A DNA stretch of 14,523 nucleotides, from positions 1 through 14,523 of the forward strand of contig JAHDEQ010000048.1 in assembly GCA_020628755.1 (NCBI GenBank), in the 5' to 3' direction. Below the pieces are notes generated by a model. The model had not been told where the DNA came from. It made no database searches and worked only from the letters and a program-made list of their open reading frames with translations. Shown piece after piece: positions 1-8,302 of this stretch. The stretch comes from Saprospiraceae bacterium. GTDB lineage: Bacteria > Bacteroidota > Bacteroidia > Chitinophagales > Saprospiraceae. The stretch's first letter is position 1. Every line of letters begins with the position of its first letter. Both the position numbers and the translations under genes were made by a program.

Positions 1-99
1 TTGGCACAAAATCTCTATTTCTAACTTGTTCACCTTATTTTTTCGTCGTTACTAATGTTAAAATACAGATATTTTTTATTATAATATAAAATATTTTTA

Positions 100-108
100 T
101 ATTTTTGC
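100..108 (+). promoter_or_regulatory. Candidate Bacteroidota -7 box upstream of the STAS gene
   Basis: The sequence TATTTTTGC matches the Bacteroidota -7 consensus TAnnTTTG followed by a pyrimidine. No convincing TTG -33 box lies about 20 nt upstream; the region is only T-rich. If used, transcription would start near 113-115 and give an untranslated leader of about 115 nt that contains the 181-213 hairpin. In such AT-rich DNA a chance match is quite possible. Confidence 0.3.
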
Positions 109-180
109 TGTGCAATAAATTTCCCGCTTTTGGTAAGTTTTTTGTTATTTCAATTATAATCCGATTACATTAAAACACTA

Positions 181-213
181 TTGAGTTGAACATCTTCTCA
201 GAAGTCAACTCAA
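181..213 (+). promoter_or_regulatory. Inverted repeat / hairpin before the STAS gene
   Basis: TTGAGTTGA (181-189) and TCAACTCAA (205-213) are perfect 9-bp complements. Inside them CTTC (194-197) and GAAG (201-204) can pair, giving a bulged stem-loop. It ends 15 nt before the ATG at 229. No T-run follows, so it is not a normal terminator. It could be an operator or a 5'-UTR structure. It is flanked by an 11-bp direct repeat, AAAACACTATT, at 172-182 and 213-223. Confidence 0.4.
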
Positions 214-228
214 AAACACTATTATTCC

Positions 229-570
229 ATGAGCTATCAAGTCGCAGAACGTGGTTCGGTTCAGGTACTCAAAATTCATAACCTAAGAGATGAATTGAAT
301 AACCGAACAATTTTACAAACTATTGATAAAAAAATTAAGGCAGGATTTCATAATTTTGTGTTGGATTTGTCGGGACTTAAACTCATCAATAGCGTAGGCA
401 TCAATTTTTTAATTCGTGCTTTTCATAAAGCTAAAGATGAAGGCTGCCAACTAATGTTGGCAGGCATACCCGCAAACGTTGGAAAATTACTCCAAATTAC
501 TAAATTGGATGAGCATTTTTCAATTTCAAAAAATGTCAATGAAGCATTTGATTTTTTTAATAAATCCTAA
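229..570 (+). CDS. STAS-domain protein (anti-sigma-factor antagonist family)
   Basis: The 113-residue protein is a single STAS domain, the fold of SpoIIAA/RsbV-type anti-anti-sigma factors, and should be cytosolic. The central strand-loop-helix reads FVLDLSGLKLINSVGINFL (about residues 43-61), matching the family pattern of a hydrophobic strand followed by D-S-S/T-G. Here the motif is N54-S55-V56-G57: one serine remains, the usual Asp is Asn, and the second hydroxyl residue is Val, so phosphorylation control may be altered. Such proteins normally bind a GHKL-type anti-sigma kinase, but no partner kinase or phosphatase gene is in the window. A strong terminator follows, so it is probably monocistronic. 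The family call is solid; the specific partner and pathway are unknown. Confidence 0.85.
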   Translation: MSYQVAERGSVQVLKIHNLRDELNNRTILQTIDKKIKAGFHNFVLDLSGLKLINSVGINFLIRAFHKAKDEGCQLMLAGIPANVGKLLQITKLDEHFSISKNVNEAFDFFNKS

Positions 571-617
571 GATTGAACTATAAAAAAATAAATATTTATA
601 CCCAAAAAAGGGATTTT

Positions 618-660
618 AAAAACCTGATAGATTACTCAAAACTATCAGGTTTTTATTTTT
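618..660 (+). terminator. Intrinsic terminator after the STAS gene
   Basis: A perfect 13-bp stem (618-630 with 642-654) has an 11-nt loop. The 3' arm runs into a T-rich tract to 660 (TTTTTATTTTT). It separates the STAS gene from purA, whose ATG comes only 25 nt later, so purA either has a compact promoter in that gap or depends on readthrough. Confidence 0.9.
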
Positions 661-684
661 AATATATAACAAAAGAAAATACCA

Positions 685-1971
685 ATGGCAGTAGATGTAA
701 TTTTAGGCTTACAATGGGGCGACGAAGGCAAAGGAAAAATAGTTGACTACTTAGCAAATAACTACGACTTAGTAGCTCGATTTCAAGGTGGCCCCAATGC
801 TGGACATACCCTCAAATTTGATGGCAACAAGTATGTTTTGCACACCGTTCCCTCGGGCATTTTCCGTGAAGGTTTGCTTAATTTGATTGGCAATGGTGTC
901 GTAATTGACCCCATCACTCTTGAAAAAGAAATCAATCTTCTTCGTGCTTCCAATGTCTCTTTTGAAGACCGTTTGTTGGTCGCTCGCAAAGCTCATCTCA
1001 TTCTTCCTACGCATCGCTACCTCGATGCAGCCTCTGAAGCTGCCAAAGGTAAAGCCAAAATTGGTTCGACCCTCAAAGGCATTGGCCCTACTTATATGGA
1101 CAAAACTGGTCGTAATGGTTTACGAGTAGGCGACTGTATGCGTCCTGACTTCATGGAGCGTTATAATACACTCAAAACCAAACACTTGGGCTTACTCAAA
1201 CAATATCCTGCTGTAGATTTTGATTTAGAAAGTGAAGAGAAAAAGTGGTTTGCGAGTCTAGAATTGCTGCGCTCTTTGCAACACGTGGATGGCGAATATT
1301 TTGTCAATCAAATGATTAATGAAGGCAAAAAAGTATTGGCCGAAGGCGCACAAGGTTCGATGTTGGATATTGATTTTGGAACGTATCCATTTGTAACTTC
1401 ATCTAATACCGTAACTGCTGGTGTATGTAATGGACTAGGAATTGCACCTAGCAAAATTGGTGAGGTCATCGGTATTACCAAAGCCTATTGTACCCGCGTA
1501 GGCGCAGGGCCATTCCCTACAGAGTTGGACGACGAGGTGGGCGAATTTATCCGACAAGAAGGGGGCGAATTTGGAGCGACAACAGGTCGCCCAAGACGCT
1601 GCGGTTGGATTGACATTCCACAATTACAATATACCATCATGCTCAATGGTGTAACTCAATTGGTTATTACCAAAATAGATATTCTCAACAAATTTGAAGA
1701 AATTCAAGCCTGCACCGCTTACCAATACGAAGGGCAAGAAACCAATGTTCTCCCCTACGATATTGACGCTGTAGAAATAACACCTGTCTATCAATCGTAC
1801 AAAGGTTGGATGCGTGATTTGGAGGATAGCACACAATTCGAGAACTTACCTCAAACGGCACAAGACTATGTACATACACTCGAAAAATTGCTAGAAACAC
1901 CGATTACAATGGTTTCGACAGGACCTGAGCGTAGGAAATTGATTGTACGAGAGGCCGAGGTGTTGTCTTAG
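685..1971 (+). CDS. purA: Adenylosuccinate synthetase
   Basis: PurA catalyses the GTP-dependent joining of IMP and aspartate to adenylosuccinate, the first committed step from IMP to AMP, in the cytosol. The 428 residues compare with about 430 for the family. Diagnostic motifs are present: the N-terminal loop QWGDEGKGK (residues 10-18) with catalytic Asp13, GPNAGHT with catalytic His41 in the same numbering as E. coli, STLKGIGPTY in the IMP-binding region, TTGRPRRCGW, and the C-terminal guanine-binding STGPERR. The ATG at 685 follows an A-rich stretch typical of Bacteroidota starts. The next gene begins 54 nt after the stop with no visible terminator between, so some transcription may continue into the defence genes. 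The gene looks intact. Confidence 0.98.
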   Translation: MAVDVILGLQWGDEGKGKIVDYLANNYDLVARFQGGPNAGHTLKFDGNKYVLHTVPSGIFREGLLNLIGNGVVIDPITLEKEINLLRASNVSFEDRLLVARKAHLILPTHRYLDAASEAAKGKAKIGSTLKGIGPTYMDKTGRNGLRVGDCMRPDFMERYNTLKTKHLGLLKQYPAVDFDLESEEKKWFASLELLRSLQHVDGEYFVNQMINEGKKVLAEGAQGSMLDIDFGTYPFVTSSNTVTAGVCNGLGIAPSKIGEVIGITKAYCTRVGAGPFPTELDDEVGEFIRQEGGEFGATTGRPRRCGWIDIPQLQYTIMLNGVTQLVITKIDILNKFEEIQACTAYQYEGQETNVLPYDIDAVEITPVYQSYKGWMRDLEDSTQFENLPQTAQDYVHTLEKLLETPITMVSTGPERRKLIVREAEVLS

Positions 1972-2025
1972 GTTGAAAAGAACCATATTTTAAAGTACAT
2001 TGAGACACAACAATATTCTATTGAT

Positions 2026-3906
2026 ATGGAAGATATACAGAAATATGTTTTTGACCCTGATAATCCGAAGGATTTTAAGGCGTATAAATTGTTGTTGAAG
2101 ATACTTAGGGATAAGGATAATACAGTGTTATTCAATGCTGAATTTCTACTAGAACTCTTTCAAAAACAAATTTTTACTAAAGAAATAGTTAATAGTCTTT
2201 GGGATAAACCTTATAATTTTAATTCTTTATCAGGATTAAAAAAATATGAAACATATATTGAGAACTATTCGCATGAAGATTTTCTTGAAAAAATACTTAC
2301 CAATCCAAACTTAAATAGTAATAAAAATAATGAGTTATTTTCTTTTTTTGTTAAAAATTTTACATATGAGTGGTACAATGACAATGAAATAGATATTGAA
2401 GTAGAAATAAGTAATCAAGTCAATACATTGTCTGTAGTGAAATATCTATTTTCCAAAGAATATACTGAGGTAATAAACAAATTAAGAAGAAATGTAATTT
2501 ATACTGAAGAAAGAGGAATTAATAGAAATATTGTATATTTTCTTTCGGGCAAAAAAGATTTTAATATAGCTCATTATATAAACTCTAATTATACAAGCCT
2601 TCTTTTTACACTTGAAAAAGACTATCTAGAGTTACCTGATATTCATATTATTAGGTCACGAAGAAATATCAAACCCATCCTCCTCAAAAAAATTCAAGAC
2701 ATACATCTTTTACTTGATTTTGTAGAACGAGATTTACGGCAAAGTAAATCCTCAAAACTACAAACTAAAGAAACGACCTTCCTCTCCTCCCTAGACCTCC
2801 AAAACTACTTCAGTATTGGCAACATAAAAATTAATAATCTTTCTAATAAAAAAGAAATCTATTTTCTTGGAGAAAATGGAGATGGTAAGTCATTGCTTTT
2901 ACAAGCAATTACACTTGCAACTCAAGGCAATCAAAATATTGGAACAGTCATAGATGTTGTCAAACAAAATACAAGAAAAAAATTAGCTTTGTCTGCTACT
3001 GATAGCCAAAAAAATAAGTATCAGTACGAAACCAATCCCGAAAAACAAAAAACAAGGTTTGAGCATTTATTAGCGTATGGAGTCAATCGCTTCCGTAACG
3101 ACTCCGACCAACGAGACAAAAATGGTTTTTTAACCCTTTTTAGTCATGAAGAATACTTGGAAAACCCCGTTAAATGGCTACAACACCTAGATTATAAAGA
3201 ATCCAAATCAGAAGTTGACTCTATAAGTTTAGCTACTGCTAAAGACTTACTCATAGAAATCTTAGATGAAAATATAGAAATAGAAGTTGAAACAGATGGA
3301 GTTACTTTTACAGAACGTGGAACTATATTAGAGTTTAACCAATTGTCTGATGGCTATAAAAGTGTTATTATTTGGGTCTGTGATTTATTAGCACGTTTCT
3401 CAGAGAAACAACCTGAAGCCACTGTACTTCAAGATTTTTATGGAGTAGTTTTGGTAGATGAGATTGGCTTGTTTTTGCATCCAAAATGGCAAAAAACAAT
3501 TGTTGGGAAGTTACGCAAATGGTTTCCTAATATTCAATTTATCTTCACGACACATAGTCCTATTGTTATATTGGGAGCTTCTGAAGATGCTATTTTTTAT
3601 AGAGTATATAAAAAAGATGGAGAAACCAATATTTCAGAACCTGTAGAGAATAAATCTATCTCCAGCCTGATGGCAAATAATATCTTAACAGCTCCGTTTT
3701 TATTTGGTCTAGATGATGCTCGTAATGAAGCTTATAATCCAAAAGATATCTTAGATACAAGCGGTGACTACCTTACTGGACAAATACGTAAAGCTGTAGC
3801 TGACCGAGTTAAAACTCAGGTATCCATCAGTGAAAAAGAAGTTTTAAATATTATAAACGAAGAACTAGAAAAATACGAATCAGAACAAAAGAATGATAAG
3901 CATTAA
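2026..3906 (+). CDS. ptuA: Septu-like defence ATPase (PtuA type), AAA/ABC ATPase with long N-terminal region
   Basis: This 626-residue cytosolic protein has an ABC/SMC-type ATPase core in its C-terminal half. Walker A is GENGDGKS (282-289), the signature motif is LSDGYKS (440-446), Walker B is VVLVDE with D478-E479, and the switch histidine lies in FTTHSP (His510). Single-chain ATPases of this kind paired with an HNH nuclease define Septu systems (PtuA-PtuB), also found as effectors of some retrons. The first ~260 residues precede the ATPase core, match nothing I recognise, and could be a sensor or oligomerisation domain. That part (about 2026-2650) is visibly richer in A+T than purA, suggesting transfer or a mosaic. 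ptuB overlaps its last 14 nt. A weak promoter, TTG (1973-1975)-N20-TACATTGA (1996-2003), lies in the short gap after purA. The ATPase class is certain; the Septu assignment rests on the pairing. Confidence 0.82.
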   Translation: MEDIQKYVFDPDNPKDFKAYKLLLKILRDKDNTVLFNAEFLLELFQKQIFTKEIVNSLWDKPYNFNSLSGLKKYETYIENYSHEDFLEKILTNPNLNSNKNNELFSFFVKNFTYEWYNDNEIDIEVEISNQVNTLSVVKYLFSKEYTEVINKLRRNVIYTEERGINRNIVYFLSGKKDFNIAHYINSNYTSLLFTLEKDYLELPDIHIIRSRRNIKPILLKKIQDIHLLLDFVERDLRQSKSSKLQTKETTFLSSLDLQNYFSIGNIKINNLSNKKEIYFLGENGDGKSLLLQAITLATQGNQNIGTVIDVVKQNTRKKLALSATDSQKNKYQYETNPEKQKTRFEHLLAYGVNRFRNDSDQRDKNGFLTLFSHEEYLENPVKWLQHLDYKESKSEVDSISLATAKDLLIEILDENIEIEVETDGVTFTERGTILEFNQLSDGYKSVIIWVCDLLARFSEKQPEATVLQDFYGVVLVDEIGLFLHPKWQKTIVGKLRKWFPNIQFIFTTHSPIVILGASEDAIFYRVYKKDGETNISEPVENKSISSLMANNILTAPFLFGLDDARNEAYNPKDILDTSGDYLTGQIRKAVADRVKTQVSISEKEVLNIINEELEKYESEQKNDKH

Positions 3907-4636
3907 GAAGGATTTGACAGCCATTCCATCATCACTCAATTCAAACTTAACCAATCAACGTCGTAATGAACACATAGCGGCTAGTCAATACTTGAAAGGC
4001 TCAAAATATGATAGTCGCTACAAAATGAAAGACATCAAAAAAGCCTTATACGATTTGTATTATGGCAAATGTGCCTTTTGCGAATATGCTCCGTCCGAAT
4101 CTCATGTTGAGCATTTTCGTCCAAAAGATTCTTATTGGTGGCTGGCTTATTCGTGGGATAATCTCATTTTTGCTTGCCCTAAATGCAATAAAGCCAAAAA
4201 CAACACTTTTGGGATTAAAGGAGCTAAAGCTACTTGTCCTACCGACACCTCTAATATACACAAGCTCGCAAAGAATTATAATTCCATTGAATTAAATCAA
4301 CTCATTCACCCTGAATTTGAACTAAATATTCACCTAACACTCCAATTTCAACAAGATGGAAGTATTTCTAGTACTGATACTAGAATGCAATATACTGTTG
4401 ACTTGTGCAAACTGGATAGAGAAGATTTAAGAGATAAACGCAAAACGGTTTTGGATGATTTTATGGAAAAAATAAACGATAGAAAATTTCAGTACCAAAA
4501 TGAGCCTCTCAAACTGAAAGAGTCTTTGAGAAATCTAATCAGAGATTTTATTCGAGAAACTAATAACCCTAAAAATACATTTATAGCTTGGCGAAAATAT
4601 ATCATTCAACATCTCCTTGCTACAATAATTGCCTGA
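3893..4636 (+). CDS. ptuB: Septu-like HNH endonuclease (PtuB type)
   Basis: The 247-residue protein has an HNH (beta-beta-alpha-metal) nuclease domain of the PtuB/TIGR02646-like type. Two zinc-binding CxxC pairs (C60-C63 and C95-C98) enclose the catalytic segment HVEHFRPK (71-78, with His74 the likely catalytic base), then WLAYSWDNLIFACPKCNKAK, where N90 and N99 are conserved-type Asn positions. Its start overlaps the ptuA reading frame by 14 nt, implying translational coupling and a stoichiometric complex, as in known Septu systems where the ATPase holds and regulates the nuclease that cuts invader or host nucleic acid. The C-terminal half (about 115-247) is helical and charged, with no other motif that I recognise. 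All metal and catalytic residues appear intact. No reverse transcriptase or msr/msd-like region is nearby, so it is a stand-alone pair rather than a retron. Confidence 0.85.
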   Translation: MISIKKDLTAIPSSLNSNLTNQRRNEHIAASQYLKGSKYDSRYKMKDIKKALYDLYYGKCAFCEYAPSESHVEHFRPKDSYWWLAYSWDNLIFACPKCNKAKNNTFGIKGAKATCPTDTSNIHKLAKNYNSIELNQLIHPEFELNIHLTLQFQQDGSISSTDTRMQYTVDLCKLDREDLRDKRKTVLDDFMEKINDRKFQYQNEPLKLKESLRNLIRDFIRETNNPKNTFIAWRKYIIQHLLATIIA

Positions 4637-4648
4637 CTTTTTTTTATC

Positions 4649-5758
4649 ATGCCCCAAAATCTCATCATTGGTGCTGGCCCTGCGGGACTCGCAGTAGCAG
4701 GTCGAATGCGCCAACAAAGCATTCCTTTTCAGATTATAGAACAATCGAATCAAGTGGGTTCGGCTTGGCGCAAGCATTATGAGCGTTTGCATTTGCATAC
4801 CGTGAAGCAGTGGTCTCATTTGCCACATTTGCCATTTCCTGAGGATTATCCTTTGTATGTTCCGAGATTGAAATTTGTAGAATATTTAGAAAATTATGCT
4901 TCTCATTTTGATATAAAACCAATTTTTGGTCAGGCCGTTAAACGTATCCGTAAACTGCCCAATGGCCATTGGGTAGTGGACGCTAAAAAAACCTTCGAGG
5001 CGCAAAATGTCATCGTCGCTACGGGAATCAATCGAGTTCCCTACACACCTTCTTGGCAAGGGCAATCTAATTTTAAAGGCGATATTTTACACAGTCGTTT
5101 TTATAAAAATGCGCAACCTTTTCTTGGCAAGAAAATCTTAGTCATTGGTATGGGAAATACAGGTGCCGAGATTGCTTTGGATTTATCAGAACACCATATC
5201 GAAACCTATCTTTCGGTTCGGAGTCCTGTGAGCGTTTTGCCTCGTGATTTGAATGGTCGTCCTGTACAAGTTACAGCGAAGCAATTGGCAAAAATTCCTT
5301 TTGGAATTGGCGATTGGATTGGCTCGGTAGTTCGGAAATTCTATATTGGAAATTTGGAAAAATATGGTTTGCAAACAGAATCCCTTCATCCCGCTGAGTT
5401 GCTTCGCACCACTGGCAAAACGCCCGTCATTGATATTGGAACAGTAGCTGCCATCAAAGCTGGGAAAATAAAAGTATTGCCTGATATTGAGCAATTTTCA
5501 GCAAATAGTGTCTTATTTAAAAATAAAGAAGAACTAGCATTTGATGCTGTGATTTTAGCAACAGGTTATCGTGCTAAAGTGGAAGATTTTATAGAAAAAG
5601 GAGAAGTATTACTCAATCAAGATGGTATTCCACAATCTTCCATTGGTAGAGCTTATCACAAAGGACTCTTTTTTGTGGGTTTTGACCAATACAAATTGGG
5701 TGGTATTTTGGGAACGATAGATTCTGATTCGGAAAGCGTTGTTAATGCTATAAAATAG
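4649..5758 (+). CDS. FAD/NADPH-dependent monooxygenase, YUCCA/FMO-like flavoprotein
   Basis: The 369-residue cytosolic flavoprotein has an N-terminal FAD-binding GAGPAG (8-13), the class B flavin-monooxygenase fingerprint FKGDILHSRFY (142-152, FxGxxxHxxxY), an NADPH-binding GMGNTG (167-172), and the late ATGY motif (304-307). The stretch around residues 38-90 (SAWRKHYERLHLHTVKQWSH, then LPFPEDYPLYVPR) resembles plant YUCCA and bacterial YUCCA-like enzymes more than baeyerases. Plant YUCCAs convert indole-3-pyruvate to auxin; the substrate here cannot be read from sequence. It starts 12 nt after ptuB and is probably co-transcribed with it, though that may only reflect where the defence pair inserted. 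Its stop is 2 nt from the stop of the convergent gene, leaving no room for a terminator. Family confident, substrate unknown. Confidence 0.85.
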   Translation: MPQNLIIGAGPAGLAVAGRMRQQSIPFQIIEQSNQVGSAWRKHYERLHLHTVKQWSHLPHLPFPEDYPLYVPRLKFVEYLENYASHFDIKPIFGQAVKRIRKLPNGHWVVDAKKTFEAQNVIVATGINRVPYTPSWQGQSNFKGDILHSRFYKNAQPFLGKKILVIGMGNTGAEIALDLSEHHIETYLSVRSPVSVLPRDLNGRPVQVTAKQLAKIPFGIGDWIGSVVRKFYIGNLEKYGLQTESLHPAELLRTTGKTPVIDIGTVAAIKAGKIKVLPDIEQFSANSVLFKNKEELAFDAVILATGYRAKVEDFIEKGEVLLNQDGIPQSSIGRAYHKGLFFVGFDQYKLGGILGTIDSDSESVVNAIK

Positions 5759-5760
5759 AT

Positions 5761-6945
5761 TTATACAAAATCTTCATCTGCCCAATTTTTTCGTATTTCT
5801 TTTTCTCGTATTGGTTGATTCAAATCGAAAAAATCATCTGCTCTAGTCCTATTTTCTTGAGGTAAACTTCCAGCATAATAAGTCAATAAATTATTATTAT
5901 TGATAACTCGAATATACTTCTTTTTGTTGGCAGTAGTGTAACGCCACTGTTGCGTATCTAAAGCGTTTGTTTCTTTTCCTAAAAATGATTTTCCTTCAAC
6001 ATAATCTTCCAAAATATATTCCTCTCCTGAGTACAAAAGTTTTGATTGAGGATTATCCTTAGAAAAATTTAAAGTTTGGGCAAGACCTAAACTCATTTTT
6101 TCTTCTACAAAATGGTTGTAAATCCCTCTGTTTTGTTTGATATAAAGCAGTATTTGATTGTCCAAATAGTCCAATAATTGCAATTGTTTATCAGAATTAC
6201 CATTTTTCCAGTCATACTGATTTTCGTGTACTACCTCATAAGAATTGTCATCAAAAGTTAGCTGGCTTCCTATTTTTTTATTGATATACTCATAATTTTT
6301 AGAATATAATCTTCTTTTTCGTTCCCTTTGTTCATTCGTTGGATTGGTGTAAGTGGCGTTGGATTTTCCAAATTCACCAGCTACAGGAGCATCTTCAATA
6401 CCTAGAAACTGTTCAATACGTTTTTCTAATTCGAGGGCTTTTTGACTATCAGTCATCGTAATATCTAGTAATCCTTTGCTCGAACCATCATAAAGTTTTG
6501 CCATCACAGCATAAGTATAAGAAGTTGAGTTATCATTTCTACTTTTCTTTTCTTTCACATAAACTTGTTCAATCTCTTCTGAAGCTAAGTGTACATTTCC
6601 ACGCCACCAAGGTATCGGCCCATGTTTTACAGAAACATAATCATTATTGACAGCAACCGTTGATTTATTAAAAAACATACACAAAGTTGTATAAGATAAA
6701 CCTACGCCTACCGCGACATGAATCAAAGGAAAAACATAGAATATCCAAGGTGCACCTCCAACATTAGTGTACCAAAAGAAGAGAAATGACATCCAAGCAA
6801 AACAAAATAAAGCTAAAAATATAGCTCCAGCCGAAAACCAAGAAACTTCTATATCCAATTGATATTCGTCTTCATATATTTTCAATTGACTATCAGACAT
6901 GGTTGATGATTTTGAGGTAATTAGAATAGATTTTATTGTTTTCAC
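5761..6945 (-). CDS. Two-TM membrane protein of unknown function, possible DUF4178-like C-terminal part
   Basis: I do not recognise this 394-residue protein with certainty. It has two hydrophobic membrane segments near the N-terminus (about residues 39-60 and 68-92). A soluble region of about 100 residues follows, with a PH-like feel (VAVNNDYVSVKHGPIPWWRG, then IEQVYVKEKK). The C-terminal half contains GSQLTFDDNSYEVVHENQYD followed by a run resembling DUF4178-type modules, often found in proteins near membrane-associated or toxic-peptide functions. Two starts are possible: the ATG at 6945, preceded by an A-rich stretch as Bacteroidota favour, or an ATG at 6900 giving a 379-residue form beginning MSDSQLK. 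It stands alone between the htrA terminator and the convergent flavoprotein. Coding is well supported; the function is not. Confidence 0.75.
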   Translation of the reverse strand: MKTIKSILITSKSSTMSDSQLKIYEDEYQLDIEVSWFSAGAIFLALFCFAWMSFLFFWYTNVGGAPWIFYVFPLIHVAVGVGLSYTTLCMFFNKSTVAVNNDYVSVKHGPIPWWRGNVHLASEEIEQVYVKEKKSRNDNSTSYTYAVMAKLYDGSSKGLLDITMTDSQKALELEKRIEQFLGIEDAPVAGEFGKSNATYTNPTNEQRERKRRLYSKNYEYINKKIGSQLTFDDNSYEVVHENQYDWKNGNSDKQLQLLDYLDNQILLYIKQNRGIYNHFVEEKMSLGLAQTLNFSKDNPQSKLLYSGEEYILEDYVEGKSFLGKETNALDTQQWRYTTANKKKYIRVINNNNLLTYYAGSLPQENRTRADDFFDLNQPIREKEIRKNWADEDFV

Positions 6946-6979
6946 AATTTACTATTAATATTTTAAAATTGCTAGATTC

Positions 6980-7023
6980 CTTAAATAACAAAAGCCCTGA
7001 AAAACGATTGTTTTTCAGGGCTT
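6980..7023 (-). terminator. Intrinsic terminator of htrA (- strand)
   Basis: A perfect 14-bp stem pairs 6992-7005 with 7010-7023 around the 4-nt loop GATT. Read on the - strand it is followed by TTTGTTATTTAA. It lies 24 nt past the htrA stop and before the next - strand gene, so the two are separate transcription units. Confidence 0.9.
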
Positions 7024-7047
7024 AGAAATATCTTTAGAAATCTCATT

Positions 7048-8145
7048 TTAATTTGCACTCAGTGCTTTGAGTCGAATATTGTCTTTTTGTATCAAGCGTC
7101 CATTTCGCATATAGTCAAGACTGATTCTATCGCCAGGGCGGTAGCGCGCCACTTGTTCTTGCAACTCTGGTGTAGAACTAATTTCTTTACCATTCACTTT
7201 CAAAATCACATCGCCTTGGCGCAAGCCTGCATCAGCCGCACTACTTCCTGAATTGACTCGCTCGATGATAACACCCGAAACTTTGTTTAAGCCCAATTGG
7301 TTAGCTCTGTTGTCGTCCACATCACGAATCACAACGCCTAAAATGGCACGTTTAACTTCGCCGTATTCACGTAAATCTTCAATTACTTTTTTGACTAAGT
7401 TGGCAGGAATGGCAAAGGAATAACCTTCGTAACTTCCTGTCTCGGTTAGGATTGCCGAATTGATACCTACTAATTGTCCTTTGGCATTGACCAAAGCACC
7501 GCCACTATTTCCAGGATTGACCACTGCATCGGTTTGAATAAAACTTTCGATGCTATACTCGCCTCCCAATATATTGATGTTTCGAGCCTTTGCACTTACT
7601 ATACCCGCCGTAACAGTTGATGCCAGATTAAAAGGATTGCCTACAGCGACTACCCATTCGCCGACATTGACATAATCCGAATTTCCGAACTCGACAGTTG
7701 GAAGTCCTGATTCATTGATTTTTAATAAGGCTAAGTCAGTTGTAGGGTCAGAACCTACAACTCGTGCGGTGTATTCTCGCTTATCATTAAGTGTTACATC
7801 AAAAGATGTCCCATTTTCAATAACATGATAATTGGTAATGATATAACCATTTCGAGAAACGATAACACCTGAACCATTAGAACCTCGAAATCCTCCTGAA
7901 GAAGAGGTAACATTGACAATTGCTGGAGTTACTTTGTCGGCTGTCGCCACAAAATCGCCTGGAAAAGCAATGGGTTTGACATTGGTAGAATTGTCTTTAT
8001 AATTGATAAATTGAGCAGATTTTAATTCTTCTGTATTTCGTTCTTGTTGCTTTGAAAACTGCTGAAATAGCACAAAAGATAATGTTGTACTCAATATAGC
8101 AGTCAAAATAATAGTTGCTCCAAAGAATATTCCTGATTTCTGCAT
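7048..8145 (-). CDS. HtrA/DegS-like periplasmic serine protease with one PDZ domain
   Basis: The 365-residue protein is a trypsin-like Deg/HtrA protease that degrades or senses misfolded envelope proteins in the periplasm. An N-terminal hydrophobic segment (about residues 5-28) is an uncleaved anchor or signal. The catalytic triad is intact: His107 in TNYHVIENG, Asp137 in DPTTDLALLKI, Ser214 in NPGNSGGALV. A single PDZ domain fills about residues 268-360, including ADAGLRQGDVILKVNGKEI. One PDZ and a membrane anchor resemble DegS more than the two-PDZ DegP, although many Bacteroidota HtrA proteins have this form without a RseA-type pathway. It has its own terminator. I see no clear -33/-7 pair in the 167 nt upstream. 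Confidence 0.93.
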   Translation of the reverse strand: MQKSGIFFGATIILTAILSTTLSFVLFQQFSKQQERNTEELKSAQFINYKDNSTNVKPIAFPGDFVATADKVTPAIVNVTSSSGGFRGSNGSGVIVSRNGYIITNYHVIENGTSFDVTLNDKREYTARVVGSDPTTDLALLKINESGLPTVEFGNSDYVNVGEWVVAVGNPFNLASTVTAGIVSAKARNINILGGEYSIESFIQTDAVVNPGNSGGALVNAKGQLVGINSAILTETGSYEGYSFAIPANLVKKVIEDLREYGEVKRAILGVVIRDVDDNRANQLGLNKVSGVIIERVNSGSSAADAGLRQGDVILKVNGKEISSTPELQEQVARYRPGDRISLDYMRNGRLIQKDNIRLKALSAN

Positions 8146-8302
8146 TTGGGTAGTGGTTTTTAGTAAAAAATAATATTCTATTAACGCTAGTAAAAAGATT
8201 CTAGTTCTTCAAGATGCTATTATTTGAGGACAAATGTGCAACCTTAACGTTTTATTAAGTCTTCTTTTCGATGAAATGCAGTCATATGTAGATGAACAAC
8301 TT

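Noticed and set aside
769..1900. Several antisense or out-of-frame open frames inside purA, and similar ones inside ptuB, the flavoprotein, MFS and cysM.
   Set aside because: They are shadows of well-supported genes with no recognisable domains of their own.
2026..4636. Retron with PtuAB effector.
   Set aside because: There is no reverse transcriptase gene and no msr/msd-like inverted-repeat region; the gap after purA is only 54 nt.
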